Source: Deferribacteres bacterium
Lineage (GTDB): Bacteria; Thermosulfidibacterota; Thermosulfidibacteria; Thermosulfidibacterales; Thermosulfidibacteraceae
Reading direction: 5' to 3'
DNA length: 16,281 bases
Assembly (NCBI GenBank): GCA_013153205.1
Contig: JAADEW010000054.1
Span: 1-16,281 of the forward strand
Positions 1-7,217 of the stretch are shown here, piece by piece. Each line of letters opens with the position of its first letter. Within the stretch, counting starts at the first letter, position 1. The position numbers and the translations under genes are program-made. Under the pieces are notes generated by a model. The model had not been told where the DNA came from and ran no database searches. It saw only the letters and a list, made by a program, of their open reading frames with translations.

Positions 1-873
1 CTCATCGCCAAAGTAGCAAGTGTTTTCAAAGAGGGAAGCCACCTTAAATACAAGCTGATAGCCCTGACGGCTATTCTTTCCATGCTTGTTACAAACGACA
101 TAGCCTTAATCACCGTGGTTCCTCTGACACTTGCCATGAACATTGAAGGGGTCACCGAGCTGGTTATACTGGAGACCCTAACCGCCAATGCGGCATCAGC
201 ACTCTCCCCCTTTGGCAATCCGCAGAACATCTTCATCTATTACTACTACCATTTAAGCCTGAAAGCCTTCGTCAAAGCCATCTTTCCTCTCGTCTTTTTC
301 CTCATGATTTTAGTATTCCTTTTAACCGGAAGGCTCAAAACGGATGGGGTTTATCCGGAAAGGAAGACAGCCTTTACAATAGGCAAAGAGGAAGCCCTAT
401 ACCTCACATTTTTCGTGCTGTTCATACTGAGCATACTCAAAGTTCTTCCCCACTACACGGGCCTGATAGTTGCCGCCTACGCCCTGCTGAAAGACCACGA
501 AGCGCTTAAAGTGGACTACTTCCTCCTGGGCACGTTCTTCTTCTTTTTCGGATTCACCGACAACCTCATGCACGCCCTTAAAATCAGCCTGCACAACTCT
601 AAAGAGGTGTTTTTATATTCCGCTTTTGGAAGCCAAATCATGAGCAACGTTCCGTCAGCTCTCCTTTTTGCAGACTTCACCAGAGACTGGAAGGCACTGC
701 TCTGGGGCGTGAGCGTAGGGGGATTCGGAGATATAATAGGCTCGCTGGCAAGCGTAATATCCTACAGGCTTTACAAGCAGAAATACAACAACAGCCTGAA
801 ATACCTCTGGAAGTTTCATCTTTACAACATAGCTTTCTTCACAGCGGGGATAGCGCTCTTTTTTATCCTCTGA
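1..873 (+). CDS. Ion permease, ArsB/NhaD/SLC13-type superfamily (5' end missing)
   Basis: The reading frame is open from base 1, so the start lies left of the window; 290 codons are visible. The protein is a chain of hydrophobic membrane segments with two half-repeats typical of the ion transporter superfamily. The first has VTNDIALI followed by SPFGNPQNIFI, which matches the re-entrant loop of ArsB, NhaD and SLC13 carriers. The second has SNVPSALLF followed by a Gly-rich GGFGDIIGS stretch. Known members move anions such as citrate, sulfate or arsenite, or exchange Na+ and H+; the substrate cannot be read from the sequence. The second Gly-rich loop lacks the Asn often seen there (GSLAS instead of GSSAN), so the ion site may differ. 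The last 11 nt overlap the convergent flavoprotein gene. The family is fairly sure, the substrate unknown. Confidence 0.8.
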   Translation, partial: LIAKVASVFKEGSHLKYKLIALTAILSMLVTNDIALITVVPLTLAMNIEGVTELVILETLTANAASALSPFGNPQNIFIYYYYHLSLKAFVKAIFPLVFFLMILVFLLTGRLKTDGVYPERKTAFTIGKEEALYLTFFVLFILSILKVLPHYTGLIVAAYALLKDHEALKVDYFLLGTFFFFFGFTDNLMHALKISLHNSKEVFLYSAFGSQIMSNVPSALLFADFTRDWKALLWGVSVGGFGDIIGSLASVISYRLYKQKYNNSLKYLWKFHLYNIAFFTAGIALFFIL

Positions 874-1927
874 TTTCAGAAGCAAGAAGGGGATTAAACA
901 TGGCTCCCGTGCAGGAAAGCACAACATCGGCCCCGCACTCTTTAAGCCCTGCAAAGGACTCCCTATCCGTAACCCCTCCACAACTCATTATGAGGAAATC
1001 GGCTTTCATCTCCTTTCTTATACGGCTAAGCTCAACGGTAAAGAGCCTCGCACACTCGCCTATAGCCCATCCGCAAACGCCGCTTTTCTCCCTGCCGGCT
1101 CCAAGAGCCGGGGAGCCGTCCTCTTTCACCACCTTCGCCTGTATGGAGTTTATTCCCGCAATGCCCTCAACATAAGGGGCTACCGCCTTCACAAACCCCT
1201 CAAGCGCCTTTCCGTAAAGGAAGCCAACCTTCACAAAAAGGGGAACATCCGGCACAGCCTTCTTCACCCCTGATACAATCTCCGCCGAAAGCTCGTAATC
1301 GGTGTATATCAGCCCTTCGCTTCCCTCAACATTGGGACAGGAGAAGTTGAGGATTACAGCCGCAACCCCTACCTCCCTCAGCATAACGGAAACATCAACA
1401 AAATCGCCCACAAGCTTTTCCCTTGACCCCGCATAGGTTCCCACACCGGAGCCCACAAGGACATACCCTTCAGGGAGGCTGTTCTTCGCTCTTTCCATAT
1501 CCTCCTGCCACCAATCAGGCTTCATGGAAGGCATTCCGAAAGAGTTGGTAATGGTCACCTCCCTCAGGGAAGGTGGCTCATACCCTGAAGGGGCAAGAAG
1601 CACATCCGGCAATTTGAACGGGTCAAGCATTCCGGTCTTCACAAAAAGGCAGTTGGGATAAGGATGGGACGGGTGCTCAACGGTTCTAACCGTCTTGTAA
1701 ACCAGAAGGGGAAAGCCCATTCGGGCGTAAAAGCTCACCCACCTGCTGTTCAGCAGAAGGCCTGCCGGTATTCCAAAGGGAAATGCCAGTCTATTACCGA
1801 AAAAGTCAAGCTCCTCTTTTTTCAGGCTTTCCAAATCAGGAAAGGAGCCTTTAAACCTCGGTCCCCTCTCAAAGTTCTCGTAGTAATCCCTTGATATGTC
1901 GTAGGCGGCGAAATCGGCTATCCCCAC
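863..1927 (-). CDS. Dihydroorotate dehydrogenase family flavoprotein
   Basis: The product is a 354-residue FMN-binding TIM-barrel protein of the dihydroorotate dehydrogenase family. FGIPAGLLLN (51-60) and YKTVRTVEHP (77-86) correspond to the first FMN and substrate strands. NFSCPN at 194-199 carries Cys197, which sits where class 1 enzymes have their catalytic base (class 2 has Ser). FVKVG holds Lys233, GAGREKSG (276-283) and SCGGVTD (315-321) are the C-terminal phosphate-binding strands. Class 1 enzymes oxidise dihydroorotate in pyrimidine synthesis, but no pyrK or other pyr gene is adjacent, and several segments diverge from textbook PyrD, so another substrate is possible. I chose GTG at 1927 because AAGGAGG (1933-1939) lies 5 nt upstream; an ATG at 2104 would run antisense through comF. 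It is transcribed away from comF, and its 3' end overlaps the permease gene by 11 nt. Confidence 0.78.
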   Translation of the reverse strand: MGIADFAAYDISRDYYENFERGPRFKGSFPDLESLKKEELDFFGNRLAFPFGIPAGLLLNSRWVSFYARMGFPLLVYKTVRTVEHPSHPYPNCLFVKTGMLDPFKLPDVLLAPSGYEPPSLREVTITNSFGMPSMKPDWWQEDMERAKNSLPEGYVLVGSGVGTYAGSREKLVGDFVDVSVMLREVGVAAVILNFSCPNVEGSEGLIYTDYELSAEIVSGVKKAVPDVPLFVKVGFLYGKALEGFVKAVAPYVEGIAGINSIQAKVVKEDGSPALGAGREKSGVCGWAIGECARLFTVELSRIRKEMKADFLIMSCGGVTDRESFAGLKECGADVVLSCTGAMFNPLLASEIRG

Positions 1928-1932
1928 TTTTC

Positions 1933-1939
1933 CCTCCTT
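1933..1939 (-). promoter_or_regulatory. Shine-Dalgarno site fixing the GTG start of the flavoprotein gene
   Basis: The minus strand reads AAGGAGG followed by a 5-nt spacer and GTG at 1927-1925. It is a near-perfect anti-16S match at ideal spacing. It is the reason to reject the longer reading frame that begins inside comF. Confidence 0.75.
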
Positions 1940-1945
1940 GCATGC

Positions 1946-1973
1946 TTTGATAAAAATAGTTTTGATAAAAATA
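1946..1973. repeat. Two direct copies of TTTGATAAAAATA, 15-bp period
   Basis: The 13-mer TTTGATAAAAATA occurs at 1946-1958 and again at 1961-1973 with a 2-nt gap. Both copies are exact and lie in the middle of the divergent intergenic region, overlapping the proposed comF -35 and -10 boxes. They could be an operator pair, an UP-like AT tract or chance in AT-rich DNA. Confidence 0.7.
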
Positions 1974-1997
1974 AACCAGTAACCGAAGGAAAAGGCA

Positions 1998-2702
1998 ATG
2001 ATTGATGTTTTAGGCCTAATAGAAACCATCTTTCCGTCAAAATGCGCCGCATGCGGCGGTATTGTAAAAGAGCTGGGGCTGTGTAGGGAATGTATGGCGA
2101 GCATAGACCCCGTGGAATCTCACTGTCTGGGATGCGGGCTTCCTCTGAATACCGGCTTTTTTGAGTTCTGCGGAAACTGCATAGACAAAAGGCTTCACTT
2201 TGATGAGATATGGGTTCTCTACCCCTACCAGAAGGTATCAAAGCTGATTCTGGACTTTAAACTCAACCGCAGTCTGAAAGCAAAAAAGGCGATAGAGGCA
2301 CTGATAAACAAAAGCCTTCCCTCAAGAGAAAAGGTTTACAGCTTCAAGGGGATAGATGTCATAACCTTTGTCCCAATAGACTGGAAAAAAGCATTCAAAA
2401 GGGAATTCAATCAGTCGGAAGAGATTGCGCGCATTATGGGAAAGATGACAGAAAAACCCGTAAAGCCTTTGCTGAAAAAAGTGAAAGCAACCAGAGACCA
2501 GACAGAACTTTCCCCCTCAGAAAGAGCCGCCAATGTAAAGGGAGCTTTCAAAGCTCTAAGCGAAGCTAAAGGCAAAACCATTCTCATAGTTGACGATGTT
2601 GCCACAACCTTAAACACCCTCAACCACTGCGGTCTTGCCCTCAAAAAAGAGAAGGCGAAAAAGGTGATAGCATTCTCCTTTTCAAGGGCCACGCATGTCT
2701 GA
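1998..2702 (+). CDS. comF: ComF family phosphoribosyltransferase-like protein
   Basis: A 234-residue ComF/GntX-type protein. The N-terminus has eight cysteines in four CxxC pairs (C16/C19, C29/C32, C43/C46, C58/C61), enough for two zinc-ribbon sites. The C-terminal half is a phosphoribosyltransferase fold with the PRPP-binding loop ILIVDDVATT around residues 195-204, including the paired Asp199-Asp200. In transformable bacteria ComF works in the cytoplasm during DNA uptake and interacts with the helicase ComFA and the priming machinery; its enzymatic role is not settled. The ATG at 1998 follows AAGGA (1986-1990) by 7 nt. It is the first gene of the plus-strand operon and its last 8 nt overlap rsmE. 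Its neighbours suggest co-transcription with a repair gene and an rRNA methylase, not a dedicated competence operon. Confidence 0.9.
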   Translation: MIDVLGLIETIFPSKCAACGGIVKELGLCRECMASIDPVESHCLGCGLPLNTGFFEFCGNCIDKRLHFDEIWVLYPYQKVSKLILDFKLNRSLKAKKAIEALINKSLPSREKVYSFKGIDVITFVPIDWKKAFKREFNQSEEIARIMGKMTEKPVKPLLKKVKATRDQTELSPSERAANVKGAFKALSEAKGKTILIVDDVATTLNTLNHCGLALKKEKAKKVIAFSFSRATHV

Positions 2703-3411
2703 ACTGACCGTATTCATACCGGAAGAACTCAGAGAAAAAGAGTGGGTGAACATACCGGAAGAGGAGTTGAAGCACCTAAAAGTGAGAAGGGCAAAGGAAG
2801 GGGCTGAAATCACCATCCTGAACGGAAAAGGCTTTGAGGCAAAAGCCCGGCTACACCTCAAAGAAAAAAAGGCTCACATAGAACAGGTGAAGGACATCAC
2901 CTACAGGGAGCTTCCCATAAAGGTGAATCTATATCAGGGCGTTCTCAAATCGGACAAAATGGACTGGGTGATTCAGAAAGCCACGGAGCTCGGTGTTTCG
3001 TCCATAACCCCCCTCATCACCTCGCGAACGGTGGCTAAAGTCAAGAGGGAAAAGAGGGTAAGGTGGCAGAAGATAGCGCAGGAAGCTTTGAAACAGTGCC
3101 GAAGAGCCGTTCTGCCTGAAATAAACCAGGCCGTCTCCGTGAAAGAAGCACGCTGGGAAGGGGAATGCCTGCTTCTATGGGAAAACTCTAAAAAAGGGCT
3201 GAAAGAGGCGCTGATTCAGCTTCCTGAGCTAAAAGAGCTCAACATAATCGTGGGACCTGAAGGGGGATTTTCCCGGGAAGAAGCGGAGCTTCTGATAAAA
3301 AAGGGTGCAAAAGATGTTAGCATCGGCGAGGTTATATTGCGTTCCGAAACCGCTTCTGTTTATATACTTTCCGTCATCAAATTTCTGGGAAAAGAGCATT
3401 GGCGCCCATAG
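2695..3411 (+). CDS. rsmE: 16S rRNA (uracil1498-N3)-methyltransferase
   Basis: A 238-residue RsmE, the SPOUT-class enzyme that uses S-adenosylmethionine to methylate N3 of U1498 in 16S rRNA within the assembled 30S subunit. Residues 1 to about 72 form the PUA-like RNA-binding domain. The trefoil-knot methylase domain follows, with the family signatures [16 protein letters not shown] (85-100), GPEGGFS (187-193) and LRSETA (215-220); the last two build the SAM-binding knot. Length fits the family (about 240-250). Its ATG lies inside the end of comF (8-nt overlap), so translation is probably coupled. The 3' end overlaps nth by 13 nt. Nothing appears to be missing. Confidence 0.95.
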   Translation: MSELTVFIPEELREKEWVNIPEEELKHLKVRRAKEGAEITILNGKGFEAKARLHLKEKKAHIEQVKDITYRELPIKVNLYQGVLKSDKMDWVIQKATELGVSSITPLITSRTVAKVKREKRVRWQKIAQEALKQCRRAVLPEINQAVSVKEARWEGECLLLWENSKKGLKEALIQLPELKELNIIVGPEGGFSREEAELLIKKGAKDVSIGEVILRSETASVYILSVIKFLGKEHWRP

Positions 3412-4049
3412 ACGAGGTAATAGAGCGGCTTAAAGAACACTATCCCAAGTGGGGAGCCCCCGTGGTGACCCAGCTTGCCAAAAGAAAGAAAGACCCGTAT
3501 AAGGTGCTTATATCATGCATCCTGAGCCTCAGAACCAAGGACGAAACCACGAAAGAGGCTTCCCGGCGGCTGTTTGAAAGAGCCCAGACCCCACAGGAGA
3601 TGCTCAAGCTTTCAGAAAAGGAGATTGCGGAGCTCATCTACCCCGTTGGGTTCTACAACACCAAAGCGAAAACCATCAAGGAAATCTCCCGTAAATTGGT
3701 GGAAGAATACGGCGGCAGGGTCCCCGACCAGATTGAAGAGCTTTTAAAGCTCAAAGGGGTAGGCAGAAAGACGGCAAATCTGGTGGTGATAGAGGGATAC
3801 AACAAGCCGGGGATATGCGTTGACACCCACGTTCACAGAATATCAAACAGGCTGGGCTGGGTGAAGACGAAAACCCCGGACGAAACCGAAAAGAGGTTGA
3901 GGGAGATTCTCCCAAAGCAGTACTGGCAGATGATAAACCGGCTTTTCGTCTCCTTCGGGAAAAATGTGTGCAAACCCATCTCTCCCCTCTGCTCCCGGTG
4001 TCCTCTGGAGGACATATGCCCCAAGATAGGGGTAAACCGCCACAGATGA
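3399..4049 (+). CDS. nth: Endonuclease III (DNA glycosylase/AP lyase)
   Basis: A 216-residue bifunctional base-excision repair enzyme that removes oxidised pyrimidines and cuts the resulting abasic site. The helix-hairpin-helix is at LKGVGRKTA (118-126), with Lys124 as the Schiff-base nucleophile. VDTHVHR (141-147) gives the catalytic Asp142. The C-terminus holds the [4Fe-4S] ligands Cys191, 198, 201 and 207 with the exact C-x6-C-x2-C-x5-C spacing. SLRTKD (43-48) replaces the SQ-type loop of E. coli Nth (Gln41 region), a change compatible with a family subgroup. The start is TTG at 3399 inside the end of rsmE; no in-frame ATG lies nearby and the next residues match the family N-terminus. Its TGA overlaps the ATG of the following glycosyltransferase gene (ATGA). 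Confidence 0.94.
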   Translation: MAPIDEVIERLKEHYPKWGAPVVTQLAKRKKDPYKVLISCILSLRTKDETTKEASRRLFERAQTPQEMLKLSEKEIAELIYPVGFYNTKAKTIKEISRKLVEEYGGRVPDQIEELLKLKGVGRKTANLVVIEGYNKPGICVDTHVHRISNRLGWVKTKTPDETEKRLREILPKQYWQMINRLFVSFGKNVCKPISPLCSRCPLEDICPKIGVNRHR

Positions 4050-5035
4050 TAATCTACCTGACAAACATGGAGATTCCGTCCAAAAAAGCACACGCCATAC
4101 AGATATGCAAAAGTGTTTCGGCACTATCCGCTTTCTCGGTTAAAACCATACTCACGGTGAGGAAAAAGGAGGGGGAATGCTCCCAGATAACGGGAATCAG
4201 CCAGAGGGTAAAAACCGTCCCGCTGAAGAAAAAGTGGCAACTCATCTTTTTAGCTCCATTCATCCTCCCGCTAAAAGAGACATTCTTTTACACCAGAAGC
4301 CGCAGGTGGGCGCTTTTTCTTATATCCATTGGACTTTCAAGGTTCCTGATATTTGAAACCCACAGAAAAGCCCTCTGGTATCACAACGACCCTCAAACCG
4401 GTGAGAAAAAAGGTATAAAGGACAGAAAAAAGCTTGCCAGAATCTATAAAAAAGCCAGAATACTGGTGGTTTCAGACCCCCAAACCTTCAGGCTTCTCAA
4501 CGAAAAAAGAGGCAATGTGGTGCTTCTCTGGGAAGGCTGGTGCAGGACGCCGAAAGCTTTTCCTAAAAAGGAGAACTGGGCTGTTTATACGAGCGGCAAG
4601 GACCTTGACTTTCTGAAAGAGGCGTTGTCAAAGTCGGTTTACCGAAATTTTCACTTAGACATCTTCGCCACAAAAGAGCTGAAAGCAGAACACCTAAAGT
4701 TCAAAGGGTTTCTGCCTCACCATCAGCTACTTGAGCGCATAAAAAGCTACAGGATAGGGATAACCACCCAGGAAGGTATAAAGATAGCAGACTACCTTGA
4801 ATCGGGGCTTGCGGTTCTTGCACCGGAACTTCCCTCCGTAAAGTTTGTCCTTGAAAAGCAGGCAGTATATTACAGGTATAAAGACGCAGGCTCCTTTTCA
4901 GAAAAGCTCAGCTTTATGCTCTCTCAGCCCCGGGTGGTAAAAAAGTTGGGGCTCAATTCCCTAAAACTTTCAAGGAGATATCTGTGGCCCACAAAAATAG
5001 CGCCCCTGATAGAAAGATTAAGATACTCCGCATAG
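4046..5035 (+). CDS. Divergent GT4-like glycosyltransferase
   Basis: A 329-residue cytoplasmic or membrane-associated glycosyltransferase of the GT-B fold. The N-terminus [18 protein letters not shown] (7-24) resembles GT4-like enzymes that begin with an E(I/F)PS-AHAIQ loop after the first beta strand. FETHR (103-107) is the usual E-x-H motif at the end of the N-terminal domain. [19 protein letters not shown] (243-261) matches the nucleotide-sugar-binding helix and the following strand, though the classical E-x7-E spacing is off by one. Donor and acceptor cannot be deduced. I chose ATG 4046 (ATGA overlap with nth) over the upstream ATG at 3968, which would run through nth. The 3' end overlaps the next gene by 52 nt. 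It is the first polysaccharide gene of the plus-strand operon. Confidence 0.78.
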   Translation: MIIYLTNMEIPSKKAHAIQICKSVSALSAFSVKTILTVRKKEGECSQITGISQRVKTVPLKKKWQLIFLAPFILPLKETFFYTRSRRWALFLISIGLSRFLIFETHRKALWYHNDPQTGEKKGIKDRKKLARIYKKARILVVSDPQTFRLLNEKRGNVVLLWEGWCRTPKAFPKKENWAVYTSGKDLDFLKEALSKSVYRNFHLDIFATKELKAEHLKFKGFLPHHQLLERIKSYRIGITTQEGIKIADYLESGLAVLAPELPSVKFVLEKQAVYYRYKDAGSFSEKLSFMLSQPRVVKKLGLNSLKLSRRYLWPTKIAPLIERLRYSA

Positions 5036-6042
5036 TGTCAAATCTGGGCATAGGAGGCATTCAGAGACAGATGCTTCTTCAGGTGGACTACATCCAAAGA
5101 CACCATCCGGAAGTCCAGCTTGATGTGTGTGCATTTTACAGGGGCGGCAGGCTCGAAAAAGCCTTCAAAGAGAAAACAAAGGTCCTGGTAGTAAACGCTC
5201 CACACAAATACTCGCTCAAAGCCCTTTTAAGCCTTTCAAGGCTTTTTCAGAATTACGACCTGATACACATCCACAAAATGGAAGACATAATACCCATCTG
5301 CTCCCTTGCCGCCGCCATATGCGGAAAAAAGACGGTGCTCCACTTCCACTTCACATACGGCTGGCCCAACAGAAAAAAGAGGCTCATGGAAAGGCTGTGC
5401 TGTGCCCGGGCCGAAAAAGCGGCCGCTGTATCCCACACGGTGCTCACCCACATAAGCCGCAAGCTTTTCCCCTACCCCCACAGGTTTAAGTGCGTTTACA
5501 ACGGGGTAAAGATAAGAGAAATAAAGAAGGAAAAAAGCGCCATCCACCGGATAGGCGTCATCTCCCGTCTGGAAAGGTTTAAAAACATAGATGCGTTTAT
5601 AGAAGCGGTAAACCGCCTGAGGGAAAAGAGAAAAGACATAAAAGGACTCATAGCCGGAGCAGGAAGCACAGAAGAAGAGCTGAAAAGGCTCTCAAAGGAC
5701 GGCATAGCCTTTCTGGGAGAAAAGGAAAAGATAGACGAAATCCTGAAAAAGCTGGATGTGGGGGTCCTCCCCTCCAGAAAAGAAGGGTTCAGCAACACAA
5801 TCCTTGAATACATGGCATCACAAACGCCAGCTGTCATCTCAAACATCCCGCAGAACCGGGAGGCTATTCCCGACGGCAACACGGGTTATCCTGTGAGGAT
5901 AGAAGAGCTCACAGAAGCGATATCACAAGCCGTTGAGCGCCCTGCATCAGCCAGAAAGAAAGCCCTAAACGCAAAAAGGCGGGCATGTAGATTTTCGATA
6001 GAGAAAGCGGTAAAAGGGATATACGGAAGATGGATAGGCTGA
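4984..6042 (+). CDS. GT4 family glycosyltransferase
   Basis: A 352-residue retaining glycosyltransferase of the GT-B fold. The N-terminal domain starts with [16 protein letters not shown] (14-29), the Gly-rich acceptor loop. VYNGV (171-175) marks the linker to the C-terminal Rossmann domain. SRLERFKN (194-201) takes the place of the RLxxxKG phosphate-binding motif. EGFSNTILE (267-275) is the E-x7-E motif that binds the donor nucleotide sugar. The GTG start at 4984 is fixed by AAGGAG at 4972-4977, 6 nt upstream, even though this lies deep inside the previous gene (52-nt overlap). The 3' end overlaps the ligase gene by 13 nt, so it very likely adds a sugar to the chain handled by that protein. 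The sugar specificity is unknown. Confidence 0.88.
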   Translation: MAHKNSAPDRKIKILRIVSNLGIGGIQRQMLLQVDYIQRHHPEVQLDVCAFYRGGRLEKAFKEKTKVLVVNAPHKYSLKALLSLSRLFQNYDLIHIHKMEDIIPICSLAAAICGKKTVLHFHFTYGWPNRKKRLMERLCCARAEKAAAVSHTVLTHISRKLFPYPHRFKCVYNGVKIREIKKEKSAIHRIGVISRLERFKNIDAFIEAVNRLREKRKDIKGLIAGAGSTEEELKRLSKDGIAFLGEKEKIDEILKKLDVGVLPSRKEGFSNTILEYMASQTPAVISNIPQNREAIPDGNTGYPVRIEELTEAISQAVERPASARKKALNAKRRACRFSIEKAVKGIYGRWIG

Positions 6043-7217
6043 AGACTATAGGACTTACGCTTATAGGAGTGAACCTTGCCCTTCTGCCCTTCTCCCCCGT
6101 CCCCAAGATATCGGGAACGGCTATAAGCCTTTTAGGGGCGGTTTCTCTGCTTTATCTGTTCAAAACGCGTAATTTTAAGCCAAAGCTCACTGACGCAGGA
6201 GTGCTCCTCTGGGTTTCAGCAATCCTTATCTCGTGTCTGTTTTCCATAAACCCAAGAATGAGCTTCCACTACTTTGACAAGCTTATACTGAAGCCCCTCG
6301 TGCTCTATATGGGCATAAGGGTGTTCACCACAAGGCAGGACCTAAAAGAGCTGTGTGCAATTTTAGGCATAACATACTCTGCATACGGAATAGCCGGGGT
6401 TATATACGGCGACTTTTCAGAAAGATTCAGAGCGTTCAGCCCTTACCCCACCATACTGGGAAAGATGCTTGACCTCATGATACCGGTGGTTGCCTCAATC
6501 CTCATAGCCTCCAGAAATATCGTGGTCAGGGTTACCTGTGCACTGGGGCTTACAGCCCTGATTACAGCCCTCATAGCATCAATGACCAGAGGAGCGTGGA
6601 TTGCCACAGGAACAGCTCTTTCAGTGCTTTTCGCATACCTCTTTTTCAAAGGAAGATACAAAAAACAGCTTATCCTTTTCGTGGCGATAGCCTCTTTAGC
6701 AAGCTTTGTTCTCATGCCCGGTTATCAAAAGGTGATACTCAAAAAGAGGCTTGTTTCCATACTTCACTTGAAAGAGGAGATAGAGAAAGACCCCTCATTA
6801 GCCGGAAGGGTGAGGTTTTACAAAACCGCCATACATCTCATAAAAGAGAAACCCCTTCTGGGCTGGGGATTCGGCAGGAAAGTGGTCAAGTGCATAAACA
6901 GAAAGCTTTCACCGGCGTGGTTTGAAAAAAGGGGGCTATCCCTCATAGCTCACCACACCCATGACACCTACCTCCAGATTCTGCTTGAAACCGGAATCGT
7001 GGGGCTTTTCGGTTTTGCCGTCTTTATGCTTTCCTTTTTTTACGAAAGCCTGAAAATCATAAAGGAAGAAAAAGAGAAGCTGTTACCCTTGGGGCTGACC
7101 CTTTCGGTCCTTGCCGTTTTAATACACGCTCTGGTGACGAATATACTGCAGGCTCCCGTAATATACATGCTTTTTGCTCACACAGCCCTCGTTCTGGCGT
7201 GTAATAAAAGCCCATAA
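6030..7217 (+). CDS. O-antigen ligase / polymerase (WaaL/Wzy_C family) membrane protein
   Basis: A 395-residue polytopic inner-membrane protein with about 10-12 hydrophobic segments and one large periplasmic loop at roughly 230-310. The family signature TRGAW (186-190) contains a conserved Arg. The large loop carries GRVRFYKTA (259-267), GWGFG (278-282) and HHTHDTYLQILLETG (308-322), which correspond to the catalytic Arg/His loop of WaaL-type ligases and Wzy-type polymerases. These enzymes use undecaprenyl-diphosphate-linked glycan and transfer it to lipid A core or to another repeat unit; the sequence alone does not separate the two. It is the last gene of the comF operon. The ATG at 6030 overlaps the preceding GT4 gene by 13 nt, and the 3' end overlaps the convergent glycosyltransferase gene by 40 nt. 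Confidence 0.87.
   Translation: MDRLKTIGLTLIGVNLALLPFSPVPKISGTAISLLGAVSLLYLFKTRNFKPKLTDAGVLLWVSAILISCLFSINPRMSFHYFDKLILKPLVLYMGIRVFTTRQDLKELCAILGITYSAYGIAGVIYGDFSERFRAFSPYPTILGKMLDLMIPVVASILIASRNIVVRVTCALGLTALITALIASMTRGAWIATGTALSVLFAYLFFKGRYKKQLILFVAIASLASFVLMPGYQKVILKKRLVSILHLKEEIEKDPSLAGRVRFYKTAIHLIKEKPLLGWGFGRKVVKCINRKLSPAWFEKRGLSLIAHHTHDTYLQILLETGIVGLFGFAVFMLSFFYESLKIIKEEKEKLLPLGLTLSVLAVLIHALVTNILQAPVIYMLFAHTALVLACNKSP
7178..7217. other. 40-nt tail-to-tail overlap of two convergent operons
   Basis: The last 40 nt of the plus-strand ligase gene are also the last 40 nt of the minus-strand GT4 gene, read in antisense. No GC-rich hairpin followed by a T run is visible here on either strand. 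Both transcripts must therefore end inside the opposite coding region, by Rho or by some other means, and would form an RNA duplex at their 3' ends if co-expressed. Confidence 0.85.

Larger units (their letters stand above)
1928..1997. promoter_or_regulatory. Divergent control region between the flavoprotein gene and comF
   Basis: This AT-rich 70-nt stretch is the only true intergenic region of the window and must carry the start signals for both directions. On the plus strand TTGATA (1947-1952) and AATAAA (1970-1975) are 17 nt apart and would serve as -35 and -10 boxes for comF. They would start RNA near 1982, just before the AAGGA ribosome site at 1986-1990. For the minus strand I find only weak candidates, for example a TATTTT-like box inside the same AT-rich tract. 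The promoter boxes are a by-eye match and not proven. Confidence 0.45.

Noticed and set aside
845..870. Possible terminator between permease and flavoprotein genes
   Set aside because: There is a T run at 859-864 with a GGATA/TATCC pairing around it, but the stem is 5 bp and the T run sits in the loop, so it does not fit an intrinsic terminator.
1928..2104. Longer N-terminus for the flavoprotein, starting at ATG 2104
   Set aside because: It would run antisense through the zinc-ribbon part of comF and has no family match there; GTG 1927 has an ideal ribosome site.
3968..4045. Upstream ATG 3968 as start of the first glycosyltransferase
   Set aside because: The extra 26 residues are an out-of-frame reading of the nth iron-sulfur region and resemble no glycosyltransferase; ATG 4046 gives an ATGA overlap.
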